Shown: positions 45,653 to 54,361 of the stretch, one piece after another | Numbering within the stretch: position 1 is the stretch's first letter | How the letters are laid out: each line of letters opens with the position of its first letter | From: Streptomyces spirodelae | Lineage (GTDB): Bacteria; Actinomycetota; Actinomycetes; Streptomycetales; Streptomycetaceae | Direction: 5' to 3' | DNA: 64,000 bases | Assembly: GCF_017676385.1 (NCBI RefSeq) | Contig: NZ_JAFFZN010000001.1 | Coordinates: 62,001 to 126,000, forward strand | Notes under the pieces: model-generated | Seen by the model: the letters and a program-made list of their open reading frames with translations, nothing else | Told to the model about the DNA's origin: nothing | Database searches by the model: none | Translations under genes and position numbers: made by a program

Positions 45653-46521
45653 AAAAGCCGCGCATGGGCCGCTTCGCATTCGGTCTCGCCGTCATCGCCG
45701 TACCCCTCGCGCTCGCCCTCCTCGGCCCGGCTCTCGCGGGTGACCCGGGCCCGCGGACCGCGTCCTTCACCGTGGGCGAGGGCCACTGGCTCGGAACCGA
45801 CTTCGTCGGCCGCGACGTATGGCTGCAGGTGCTCCACGGCGGCCGCCCCGTGGTGCTGACCGCTCTCGCCGCGACCACGCTCGCCTATCTCGTCGCGCTC
45901 CCGGTAGGACTGGTCAGCGCGCTCACCCACCGCCGATGGCTGGAAGAGTTGCTGATGCGGCCCCTGGACGTCCTGCTCGCCGTCCCCTCCCTGCTGCTGA
46001 TCCTGCTGGCCGCAACGGTCTTCTCCCCCGGCGTCGCCGGACTCGCGCTGCTGGTAGCGCTGGTCAACGTGCCCGACGCGGCACGCCTCGTACGCGCAGC
46101 CGCCGCCGAGGCCGCCGCCCGTCCCGCGGTCGAGGCGCTGCGCATGCAGGGCGAGACGTGGTGGCGCATGGCCGTCGGCTATGTCGGCCGCTCCATACTG
46201 CGCCCCCTGGCCGCCGATGCCGGCACCCGCCTGACCGGCGTGCTGTATCTGGTCGCCACAGCCGCGTTCCTCGGTGTCGGGGTCGCCCCGGACGCCGCCG
46301 ATTGGGCGGTCATGGTCGACCGCAACCGCACCGGCCTGTTCGTCCAGCCGTGGGCGGTTGTCGTCCCGGCGCTGCTGATCGTGGCCTTGACGATGGGCAC
46401 CAATCTCCTCTTCGACGCCGCGCTGGCGGGGGACCGCCGCAGCGGCCGGCCCCGGGGCACGGAGCGTCCGGAGACGACCGAGACCCTCCGCAACCGGGCA
46501 GGGAGTGAAGCGCGCCCATGA
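45649..46521 (+). CDS. ABC transporter permease (DppC/NikC type)
   Basis: 290 residues from GTG 45649 (GTGA overlap). N-terminal segment and HWLGTDFVGRDVWLQVLHGGR are the OppC/DppC N-terminal signature; the EAA-like loop EALRMQGETWWRMAVGYVGRSIL follows later. Polar Arg/Glu-rich tail after the last helix. Confidence 0.92.
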   Translation: MKKPRMGRFAFGLAVIAVPLALALLGPALAGDPGPRTASFTVGEGHWLGTDFVGRDVWLQVLHGGRPVVLTALAATTLAYLVALPVGLVSALTHRRWLEELLMRPLDVLLAVPSLLLILLAATVFSPGVAGLALLVALVNVPDAARLVRAAAAEAAARPAVEALRMQGETWWRMAVGYVGRSILRPLAADAGTRLTGVLYLVATAAFLGVGVAPDAADWAVMVDRNRTGLFVQPWAVVVPALLIVALTMGTNLLFDAALAGDRRSGRPRGTERPETTETLRNRAGSEARP

Positions 46522-48116
46522 ACCACGAGAACGCCACCGCATCCTCACGTGCCGGCGGCACCGCCGACGAGCCCGTGGCCGAGGTCCGCGACCTGCGGGT
46601 CGAGGTCGACGGCAGTACGATCGTCGATGGAGTGAGCCTGAAGGCCGTACCCGGCAGGGTCACGGCACTGGTCGGCGCCTCCGGCAGCGGCAAGACCACC
46701 ACCGGCCTGGCCCTGCTCGGTGAGTACCCGTCCGGCGCCCGCGTCACCGGCGACGTTCGCCTGGCAGCCGACGGCCTGGTGGGCTACATCCCCCAGCACC
46801 CGGCGGCCGTCTTGAACCCCGCCCGTCGCATCTCCGCGCTCCTGACCGACATCGCGCGGGCCCAGGTGGGCCACCTGCCCCGCGGCAGACGCCGCTCCGC
46901 GATCCGCGGCCGCGTCCTGCAGGCGCTGGCCGATGCTCAACTCCCCGCAGCAGAAGTCCTGTTGCGGCGCTACCCGCACCAGCTCTCCGGCGGCCAGCAG
47001 CAGCGCGTCGTCCTCGCCCAGGCTCTGCTGCTCGGTGCCCCCGTCATCGTCGCCGACGAACCCACCACCGGCCAGGACCGGCTCACCAAGAGCCGCGTCG
47101 TCGACCAACTGGCAGCCGTCGCGGCACGCGGCATCGCCGTCATCCTGCTCAGCCACGACCTCGACGTCGTACGGGCCCTCGCCGACGACGTGGTCGTGAT
47201 GCGGCAGGGCCGGGTCGTGGAGTCCGGCCCGGCAGCGCGCCTGTGGGCCGCGCCCCAGCACGCATGGACGCAGGAACTGCTCGTCGAGCGACCCGGGTTC
47301 ACCGAGCCGGAGACCGCGGTCGGCACCCCCGGCCGTCCCGTTCTCCGGATACGCGGCCTCGCCGCCCACCACCGCGACGGGGCACGCGGCACGACCACGG
47401 TGCTGCGTACCCCCGAACTCGACGTGGCCCCGGGCGAATGCCTTGCCGTCGTCGGGCGCTCCGGCAGCGGCAAGACCACCCTCGCCCGCTGCATCGCCGG
47501 GCTCCACCGCGATCACGACGGAGAGGTTCTCCTCGACGACGTCGCCCTGCCACGCAGCCTGCGCAACCGCAGCCGCACACAACTGGCCGCCGTGCAGTAC
47601 GTCTTCCAGGACGCGCGCGCCGCGTTCGACGAGCACCGACCCGTACTCCACCAGGTCGCCCGTACCGCGATCCGGCTGCGCGGCACCGACGCCGACGCAG
47701 CCAGGCAGGAGGCTCTTACCACCCTGGCTCGCCTCGGACTGCCGGCGGACCTGTCCGGCAGAAGCGCCGGGCGGCTTTCCGGCGGCGAACTCCAGCGTGC
47801 CGCGCTCGCCCGCGCACTGCTCGCCCATCCTCGCGTGCTCGTCTGTGACGAGATCACCTCCGGCCTCGACACGATCAGCCGCCGCGGCATCCTCGACATC
47901 CTCACCACTCTGCTCCACGACCGCGACGACCTGTCGCTGATCCTGATCACCCACGACCTGGACACCGCGGCTCTGGCCCACCGCATCGCCGTCCTCGACG
48001 CCGGAGAAGTCGTCGAACAGGGCCCGGCCCAGCGCCTCCTCACGGAACCGACCCACCCGTTCACCGCCTCCCTCGTGGTACCCACGGCACGCCTGAAGGC
48101 CGGAACGAGCGGCTGA
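46518..48116 (+). CDS. Fused double ATPase (DppD-DppF type) of the importer
   Basis: 532 residues carrying two complete ATPase modules. The first has Walker A GASGSGKTT (53-61), signature LSGGQQQR and VADEPTTGQD; the second has Walker A GRSGSGKTT, signature LSGGELQR and VCDEITSGLD. In most oligopeptide/nickel systems these are two proteins; here one chain energises DppB/DppC. ATGA overlap with the permease. The last gene of the operon. Confidence 0.92.
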   Translation: MNHENATASSRAGGTADEPVAEVRDLRVEVDGSTIVDGVSLKAVPGRVTALVGASGSGKTTTGLALLGEYPSGARVTGDVRLAADGLVGYIPQHPAAVLNPARRISALLTDIARAQVGHLPRGRRRSAIRGRVLQALADAQLPAAEVLLRRYPHQLSGGQQQRVVLAQALLLGAPVIVADEPTTGQDRLTKSRVVDQLAAVAARGIAVILLSHDLDVVRALADDVVVMRQGRVVESGPAARLWAAPQHAWTQELLVERPGFTEPETAVGTPGRPVLRIRGLAAHHRDGARGTTTVLRTPELDVAPGECLAVVGRSGSGKTTLARCIAGLHRDHDGEVLLDDVALPRSLRNRSRTQLAAVQYVFQDARAAFDEHRPVLHQVARTAIRLRGTDADAARQEALTTLARLGLPADLSGRSAGRLSGGELQRAALARALLAHPRVLVCDEITSGLDTISRRGILDILTTLLHDRDDLSLILITHDLDTAALAHRIAVLDAGEVVEQGPAQRLLTEPTHPFTASLVVPTARLKAGTSG

Positions 48117-48251
48117 CACTGCAGGCTCGGGCGAGCGCAGCCCCCGGCACTGGCCAGGAGCCGCCCCTGCAACGGGGGTGCTGGGCGAGTCAGCGGAAGG
48201 CGGCTGCATTCTCCGTTACCCACTGGTGGTAGGGCCTGGCCGGGGAGACGT

Positions 48252-48281
48252 TAAGGGTTCAACCATGCTTGAAGTCAACAG
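48252..48281. promoter_or_regulatory. MerR-type imperfect dyad upstream of DinB gene
   Basis: GTTAAGGGTTCAA-ccatgc-TTGAAGTCAAC, with perfect inner arms TTCAA/TTGAA. MerR/SoxR-family promoters often look like this, but no -35/-10 is clear and no MerR gene adjoins. Weak. Confidence 0.3.
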
Positions 48282-48360
48282 GTCCACTGCCGGGGCACGC
48301 TTGGCCCTCACGGAACGGATACTGGCCACCAGCACAGGCAAAGACTGAGGAGTGCGACCA

Positions 48361-48870
48361 GTGACCAGCGACAATCGCATAGGGCCGCCCAGATTTGGCA
48401 CGGAACGCGACATGCTCCGGGCCTTCCTCGAGTATCACCGTGCGACCCTCGCCATGAAGTGCGAAGGGCTTACCGCCGAGGAGCTCCGGCAGCAGTCCGT
48501 GCCGCCATCGACGCTTTCGCTGCTCGGTCTGGTGAGGCACATGGCGGAGGTGGAGCGTGCTTGGTTCCGTCGAGCGTTCGAGGACAATGACGCGCCCATG
48601 GTCTGGTCCGACGAGATCGACTTCCAGGCGGCGTACGACGCGAGCGCGTCGACCAGGGAGGAGGCGTTCGCGGCCTGGGAGGCCGAGGTGGAGAACTCGC
48701 GGCGCATCGAGCGGGAGACCGAGTCCCTGGACCGGGCCGGGTACCAGCCACGATGGGGCGAGGAGGTGTCACTGCGGATGGTGATGGTGCACGTGCTCCT
48801 GGAGTACGGCCGCCACAACGGACACGCGGACTTTCTGCGTGAGGCGGTCGACGGGACTGTTGGCGCCTGA
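48361..48870 (+). CDS. DinB-like/DUF664 protein
   Basis: 169 residues from GTG 48361 (GAGGA 9 bp upstream; GTG 48352 is an alternative). Four-helix DinB/YfiT-like fold: ERDMLRAFLEYHRATLAMKCEGLTAEELRQQSVPPSTLSLLGLVRHMAEVERAWFRR and a C-terminal HVLLEYGRHNGHADFLREAVDG. The His residues (RHMAEVE; RHNGHADFL) are the usual metal triad. Such proteins include thiol-S-transferases using mycothiol; the substrate here is unknown. Confidence 0.9.
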   Translation: MTSDNRIGPPRFGTERDMLRAFLEYHRATLAMKCEGLTAEELRQQSVPPSTLSLLGLVRHMAEVERAWFRRAFEDNDAPMVWSDEIDFQAAYDASASTREEAFAAWEAEVENSRRIERETESLDRAGYQPRWGEEVSLRMVMVHVLLEYGRHNGHADFLREAVDGTVGA

Positions 48871-48939
48871 TGCCCCGGCCGTAGACCGCCGGCGGAAACT
48901 CGGGTGGCCTCGGCGCACCGTCCGGGTAAAGTCCGGGCA

Positions 48940-49446
48940 GTGCCCGAGCTGAAGCAGCTGGATGCTGGTCATGCCCCGGCGGTCCTGGCCTTCGAGCTGG
49001 CGAACCGCGCCTACTTCGCTGCCTCGGTCCCGGACCGCGGCGACGACTTCTTCGACCGGTTCACCGACCGGTTCAGCGCCTTGCTGGCTGAGCAGGAAGC
49101 CGGCATCTGCGCTTTCCACGTGCTCGTCGCCGAGGACGGTTCGGTGCTGGGCCGGTTCAATCTGTACGACTTCGAGGACGGTACTGCCGTACTCGGCTAC
49201 CGGGTCGCGCAGCACGTGGCCGGCTGCGGCGTAACGACCGCGACTGTTCTGAAGCTGTGCCGCCTGGCGGCAGTGCGCTACCGGCTGAGCACACTGCGGG
49301 CGGCTACCGCCCACGGGAATGTCGCGTCCCAGAAGGTGCTGATCAAGGCCGGGTTCGTCGCGGCCGGTCCGGCCGATCCAGCCGAACTCGGCGGGAAGCC
49401 AGGCACTTGGTACCAGCGCGACCTGGCACCCGCCGCGCGGGTTTGA
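48940..49446 (+). CDS. GNAT-family N-acetyltransferase
   Basis: 168 residues from GTG 48940; the frame could also start at GTG 48904. RimJ/RimL-like: VPELKQLDAGHAPAVLAFELANR, FHVLVAEDGSVLGRFNLYDFEDGTAVLGYRVAQHVAGCGVTTATVLKLCRLA and the end NVASQKVLIKAGFVAAG. The acetyl-CoA pyrophosphate loop is present as VAGCGVTT. Acceptor unknown. Confidence 0.87.
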   Translation: MPELKQLDAGHAPAVLAFELANRAYFAASVPDRGDDFFDRFTDRFSALLAEQEAGICAFHVLVAEDGSVLGRFNLYDFEDGTAVLGYRVAQHVAGCGVTTATVLKLCRLAAVRYRLSTLRAATAHGNVASQKVLIKAGFVAAGPADPAELGGKPGTWYQRDLAPAARV

Positions 49447-49482
49447 ACGGTTGAAGACGAGCGACAGTGGCGGGGACGCTGC

Positions 49483-50637
49483 TCATGCCCCCGGGGCGGA
49501 GCCGCACCTGGCTGTTCCACCGCTGGGGACCAGTGGGACGCCGTTGGCACGCAGGACCTTGCGGACGTCCAGGATCAGCGGGAAGACCTCGTGGTTGCGG
49601 TCCTCGCCCTGTTCCTCCCACGCCCGTTGCTCGGCCTCGACGGCCATCCGGTCCTCGGCGAACACGCGCTCGGTGAAGCGCCTGATGAGCGGCCAGGCCA
49701 GGTGAAGAGCGCCGGGGACCCGGGGCTTGGCGATCATGAGGAGGCCGTAGGCGTGACAGGTGCGCTGCTCGGCATCTTCGGGCACGTATGCGGCCCACAG
49801 ACGGAAGGCCGGGCGTTCGGCATTCTGCGGAACGAGGTCGAGCGTCTGGTACGGGTAGTCCGTGCGGATGGTCAAGACGTCGGCGGAACCTCTGCGTCCG
49901 GTGCCCTCGGTGGCCAGCAACTCGGCGCCACGGTTCCGCTTTCCGCCGACGTGCTTGAACAAGTAACTGGCCTCCACCGATCGCGCTTGCGTCCGGGAAT
50001 CCAGCAGCTGGGGGTGGAGCTTGCCGACCACGCCTCGATGAAGGAACTGGTGGTTCATGTCCAGCAGGTTCTCGTGCATGAACGAGTAGTGGCAGTGCAC
50101 CGTCCGGGAGAAGGACATCGTCTTGTACGCCGGCGAGCCGAACGCCGGCAGCTCGGGCAACGCGGTGAGCGCCGCCTTCTCCGGGTCCCCCGGAAAGACG
50201 AACACCAGCCCGTATGCCTCACGAACGGGGTAGCCGCGCACGCCGCGCGGCGGCCGGCCGTCCCCCTTCGACAGATACGGGATCTGTGAGATGCGACCGT
50301 CGCCACGGTAGGCCCAGGCGTGATAGCAGCAACGGAGTGTCTCGCCTTCCACGACGCCCATGCTCAGCGGCACCTGCCGGTGGGCGCAGCGGTCCTCCAG
50401 CGCGTGGACGGTGCCGCTCTCCGTGCGGTAGAGCGCGATGCGCTCTCCGGCGAACGCGGTTGCGACCGCCCGGCCGGTACGTACCTTCCGGGACAGCGCG
50501 ACGGGGTACCAGAAGTCCGGATGGGCGCCGACACGTCTCAGGTCGAGGAGGCCGGATCCCGGACTGAGGCCGGAATCCGGGCTGTGGTGTACCGGCTGCC
50601 GACCACTGCCGGCCCGCTCGGAGTCGGTCTCGGTCAT
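49483..50637 (-). CDS. Rieske [2Fe-2S] oxygenase-like protein
   Basis: 384 residues. Rieske site C-x-H-x16-C-x2-H: CAHRQVPLSMGVVEGETLRCCYHAW. Mononuclear iron region SFMHENLLDMNHQFLHR supplies two histidines and an Asp. This is the ring-hydroxylating/demethylating oxygenase alpha-subunit layout (KshA/VanA-like); no reductase gene adjoins. Convergent with the GNAT gene. Confidence 0.9.
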   Translation of the reverse strand: MTETDSERAGSGRQPVHHSPDSGLSPGSGLLDLRRVGAHPDFWYPVALSRKVRTGRAVATAFAGERIALYRTESGTVHALEDRCAHRQVPLSMGVVEGETLRCCYHAWAYRGDGRISQIPYLSKGDGRPPRGVRGYPVREAYGLVFVFPGDPEKAALTALPELPAFGSPAYKTMSFSRTVHCHYSFMHENLLDMNHQFLHRGVVGKLHPQLLDSRTQARSVEASYLFKHVGGKRNRGAELLATEGTGRRGSADVLTIRTDYPYQTLDLVPQNAERPAFRLWAAYVPEDAEQRTCHAYGLLMIAKPRVPGALHLAWPLIRRFTERVFAEDRMAVEAEQRAWEEQGEDRNHEVFPLILDVRKVLRANGVPLVPSGGTARCGSAPGA

Positions 50638-51332
50638 ACCTCTCCCTTACAGCGGGGGTACCGCTCTGCGGTCACGGGCCACGGCAGGTGCCAACAATCC
50701 ATTGATGCGACCGAGGGCCCGCTGTCTGCCATCCTCGCGGGCTCCCGCTCCCCTGTCGTCCCGGCACCGCCCAGAGGGGTGAGTCGCGCGGCTGGCCGGG
50801 CCGGACGCCCGCGCGGCGAGCGGTATCCGCATATCGCGTATACGCACGTCACACGCGTGCACGGCGCCGCGATCAGCAGGGACCGCGCGTATATGGCGCG
50901 GCTGTGTATCCGGGCTGTGCAGCGGCTGGTCCAGCTGGCGGGAACCGCCGCGCACCACGACGCGAGCCCTGTCGTACCTGCGAGCAGGACCCAGGACGTG
51001 CCCGAGAGCAGGCCCCGAACGCCGGTCGCCGGTGGCTTCGCCCGTGGGGACCACGACCGAGACCGTGTGCGATTCGCTGCGCAGGGCCTTCCGAGCGGCT
51101 GCGCACCTGTGCTCCTTCGCGCCAAACGCACCTGGCGCAGGCGTTGAATTCCACATCTTTCGACGGGGGGCGACCGAGCAGCCGTGATCAGCTGGACTGG
51201 CTGGCGGCACCTCAGGCCACGCTCTGCATGGTCCGGCTCGGCGGGGGCGCCGAGGAGGGGAGCAGCGGTGGTGCATGCAGCCTCGGTAGCTACTCTCGTC
51301 TCTCCATCGATCTCGACCGAGGAGAGCAGACC
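50638..51332. other. Long intergenic region, no gene seen
   Basis: About 690 bp between divergent Rieske and hydrolase genes. Open frames occur on both strands, but none has a ribosome site or a recognisable protein. Around 50826-50900 there is a run of short palindromic words (cgcgtatacg, gcgcgtatatggcgcg) that might be regulatory. No decayed gene recognised. Confidence 0.4.
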
Positions 51333-52127
51333 ATGCGCAGCGTCGCCGTAACACCCAAGGGTGATCGCATCCGCTGGGTCGAACTGCCCGGGGTGCCCGG
51401 ACAGGAGCCGCCGCGCGTGTACGTGCACGGCCTGGGCGCTACATCGCCCGCCTACTTCACGGAGGTCGCGGTTCATCCTCTGCTGGCCGGCCGCCGGTCA
51501 CTGCTGATCGACTTGTTGGGTCACGGCATCAGCGACCGCCCGACGGACTTCGACTACGCCCTGGAATCACATGCCGACGCACTCGCTACTGCTCTGACCA
51601 GCGCGGGTGTCATGGGTGCCGAGCTGATCGCGCACAGCATGGGCGGCTCAGTGGCCATCGTCCTGGCCGACCGTCACCCTTCCTTGGTCTCCCGGTTGGT
51701 CCTGGTCGACGCCAACCTCGACCCGATACCGCCCACGATCGACTCGGCGAGCAGCAGCGGCATCGCCTCGTACCCCGAGCAGGAGTTCCTGGCGGGCGGA
51801 TGGGAAGAGGTCCGTGACCGCGTCGGTGCGCACTGGTGGTCCACGATGCGCCTGGCCGGCCGGGAAGCCCTGCATCGCAGCGCGGTCCATCTCACCCGCG
51901 GAACCGTCCCCACCATGCGCGAACTCTTGCTCGATTTGAAGATACCCCGCACGTACCTGCTGCCCGAGGCCGATGGCCCCCTCCCGGGCGCCGACGCTCT
52001 CACCGAGGCGGGTGTGTCCGTCGTCCCGATCCCGGATTGCGGACACAACATCATGCTGGACAACCCGGAAGCCTTCGTGAGCGCCATCGCGGTGGCCCTC
52101 ACCGACCGGGAGCAGCATGAGAACTGA
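51333..52127 (+). CDS. Alpha/beta hydrolase
   Basis: 264 residues from ATG 51333 (GGAGAG upstream). Canonical fold: VYVHGLGATSPAYF (oxyanion), SLLIDLLGHGISDRPTDFDY, nucleophile elbow AHSMGGSVAIVLADRHP and the catalytic His region PIPDCGHNIMLDNPEAF. Non-specific esterase/lipase-like assignment; substrate unknown. Frame is open upstream, but that part is in the intergenic region. Confidence 0.9.
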   Translation: MRSVAVTPKGDRIRWVELPGVPGQEPPRVYVHGLGATSPAYFTEVAVHPLLAGRRSLLIDLLGHGISDRPTDFDYALESHADALATALTSAGVMGAELIAHSMGGSVAIVLADRHPSLVSRLVLVDANLDPIPPTIDSASSSGIASYPEQEFLAGGWEEVRDRVGAHWWSTMRLAGREALHRSAVHLTRGTVPTMRELLLDLKIPRTYLLPEADGPLPGADALTEAGVSVVPIPDCGHNIMLDNPEAFVSAIAVALTDREQHEN

Positions 52128-52177
52128 TCTCAATCGGTGAGTGGAGTGCCTGCGGCGGTCCAAGAGCTTCGCGGCGC

Positions 52178-52480
52178 ATGGTTCGTCATATCAACATGCC
52201 GTCTTGGGTTTTACGATTCATTGCCTTGCTGCGCGGAGCCCTTCATGATGTCGCAGTTGTTCAGTGCCACATCGGCTTCAGCTGTATTTCTCTCGCCCGG
52301 CGGGGAGCACGGGTGACGGGCATCGGTCTCTCCCCCACGGCCTTGAGGACAGGGCGCGCGCTGGCCGAACAATGCGATTTCCCAGTCACTTCGTCGAGGC
52401 AGACAGCAGCTGCCTTCCCGACTCACTGCACGGACGGTACGACCTCGCCCACGCGCACCTGGGGGTGATTACTGGGCGCC
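52178..52480 (+). pseudogene. Class I methyltransferase fragment, frameshifted
   Basis: The frame from 52178 gives VVQCHIGFSCISLARRGARVTGIGLSPTALRTGRALAEQCDFP. After about 52385 the protein continues in another frame as SHFVEADSSCLPDSLHGRYDLAHAHLGVI. Together these are motifs I-III of a methyltransferase; the remainder is lost. Confidence 0.7.
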
Positions 52481-52639
52481 CTGTGGCGCTTGCAGACCGG
52501 CGAAGCGGAAGCGCCGAGCGGGCGGGGCGCGGGCTGAGGCTCGCCTCGTGGCGTTGCGCGGCGAAGGGGCTCCAGGTGCGGTCGGTTCCCGGAGCCCCTT
52601 CGTACGCACGGTCCGCGCTCAGCGGGGGCCGGAGGGCGA

Positions 52640-53290
52640 GTGCGTCTCGGCCGCGGGCCGGGCCGCCAGCAGCGGCCAAGCGGCCGGTTCGGCTGCTGCG
52701 TGGGCCCCGTGGCCAGGCGGTTCCTGCCCGGTGCCCAGACCGCGCTGCTCCACCATCGTGAAGCCGGCCTCCTGCAGAGCCGCCCCCACTGGGCGGCATC
52801 ACGGCAGAGTCCGCCGTAGACGGCCAGCATGTCGATGCCGAGGATCTTCGCGGGGTCCCAGCCGTCGCCGAGGCGACAACGTGGTCGAGAACGACAAGGC
52901 GGGCCTTCCGCTTGCCGATGGCCTGCCGCACTCGGCGCAGCACGGCAGCGGCCGCCTCGTCGGAGAAGGTGTGCAGGACCGCTCGCAGCAGGTAGACGTC
53001 ACAGTCCTGGGGCACGGACGGGGCCGGGGGCATGGCGCTCGGGTGCGCGGGTCCGAGTGGGTCGACAGCCGCCGTCTCCAGACGAGGGTACGTCTCGGAA
53101 CCCTGCGGGGCGGTGAGCGCGCCGAAGAGCTGCGGGTCCGAGCGGACGAGCTCCTGGCCACGACCAGGGCCCGGGTGGGCCCGCGCCTGCGGGGGCTGAT
53201 GGAGGACCGACTCGCCACGGTCGCACCTGAGGCCCGCTACCACCTGGGGTGACGGGATGAGCAGGGCCGACCGGCGGCCCGGGGCGAGCG
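52640..53290 (-). pseudogene. O-methyltransferase (acetylserotonin/hydroxyneurosporene type), decayed
   Basis: Minus-strand pieces in order: DCDVYLLRAVLHTFSDEAAAAVLRRVRQAIGKRKARLVVLDHVVASATAG in one frame; DPAKILGIDMLAVYGGLCRDAAQWG in the next; then QEAGFTMVEQRGLGTGQEPPG in a third. These are the catalytic-His to C-terminal part of a family-2 O-methyltransferase with at least two frameshifts. The N-terminal SAM-binding part is hardly recognisable. Confidence 0.7.
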
Positions 53291-53414
53291 AAGGAGAGCA
53301 ACCCGTCATCGGCGCGGATGCGTTGAACGTGTTGCAAGCCACACCAATGACCGGCGATACGGAGCCTCGCAGCGCGCTGCCCCGTCCCAGCACGCTACGG
53401 CAGCCTGGACGTTT

Positions 53415-54293
53415 TCAACCGTCCGCCTCTGCCAGCCGGCTGAGGAGCCGGGAGAGGATCGACTCGGCATGTGTCCATAGCAGCGCCCCGCCGATCCCCG
53501 GCACGACATGGTGCCGAGCACCGGGGATGCGGGTCGCGAGCAGTGCACCGTTGTCGGGCGAGTGGCTGGTGTCCCGCTCGCCATACCAGACGTCGGCCGG
53601 GACTGCGATCCGGTCGAGCGCGAACGGCCACCGTCCCATGGCCAGAACCGTGTCGCGGGCTTAGCCGCCGGCCCCCTGCACGAATGCCTCGTCCAGAGCC
53701 TTGCGGTAGGCAGCCGCGAAATCAGGGTCCTGGTACACGGCAAGGTCGCACTCCGGACTCTGGGCCATGACCATGCCCCACATCGCCTCCGCGGTGAAGC
53801 CCACGAAGAACGCCTCGGCACCGGCCGGATCGCGGGCAGTCCGCTCAACCAGGCCGCGCAGCTCCGGCTCCAGAACAGCAGCGCACTCCGGCGCAGCGAC
53901 CTCGTCCGCACCGGAGACGACCGCCAGCGCTGAGGCGACCCCTTCCGCAGCGCAGGCGAGAGCGAACGGCGCGCCTTGCGAGTTCCCGACAACCGCCGGG
54001 CGCCCCAGACCTCGCATCGCGCAGAGCTGACGCATGTCCCCGGCGAAGTCGGAGAAACCGCGTCCGGGCGCGGGTGTCGAGACACCGAGTCCCGGGCGAT
54101 CCACCGAGACGAGACGCGCTCCCAGTACCTCGACGACGCCCGCGCCGAAACCGAGCCACCGGCTCGTCGCCGCGCCCGGACACAGCAGAACGGGCACCCC
54201 GTCCGAAGGACCCCACTCGGCCCAGCCGAGCAACCGGCCGTCGGACAGACGGCTCTCCCCCAGCCGGGCTGGCCTATCGGCGTACACAGTCAT
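53415..54293 (-). pseudogene. Alpha/beta hydrolase interrupted by an in-frame TAA
   Basis: From ATG 54293 the protein MTVYADRPARLGESRLSDGR...VLLCPGAATSRWLGF...VDRPGLG...VVGNSQGAPFALACAAEG is a normal hydrolase with nucleophile Ser in GNSQG. It ends at TAA (53661-53663) after AFVQGAGG. Beyond the stop the same frame continues ARDTVLAMGRWPFALDRIAVPADVWYGERDTSHSPDNGALLATRIPGARHHVVPG to a TGA at 53415, i.e. the missing C-terminal third. A single nonsense mutation (or readthrough) explains it. A perfect 28-bp palindrome covers the start codon. Confidence 0.8.
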
Positions 54294-54312
54294 GATCGAC
54301 ATCATGACTGTG
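54285..54312. promoter_or_regulatory. Perfect 28-bp inverted repeat at the hydrolase start
   Basis: CACAGTCATGAT (54285-54296), spacer CGAC, ATCATGACTGTG (54301-54312): 12-bp arms without mismatch, overlapping the ATG at 54291-54293. Looks like a dimeric repressor operator or an mRNA hairpin hiding the start. Confidence 0.7.
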
Positions 54313-54361
54313 GAGCAGGGCAGCTCGCACCCGACTTTCACCGCAGCCGCCGGAACCGGGC

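Noticed and set aside
44702..48116. Importer as an ordinary oligopeptide uptake system
   Set aside because: Not fully excluded, but it is encoded without a break in the same overlapping operon as biosynthetic genes and exporter behind a Zur-like site, so metallophore import is preferred.
48265..48348. 27-aa ORF upstream of the DinB gene
   Set aside because: No ribosome site; it overlaps the MerR-type dyad and looks like chance.
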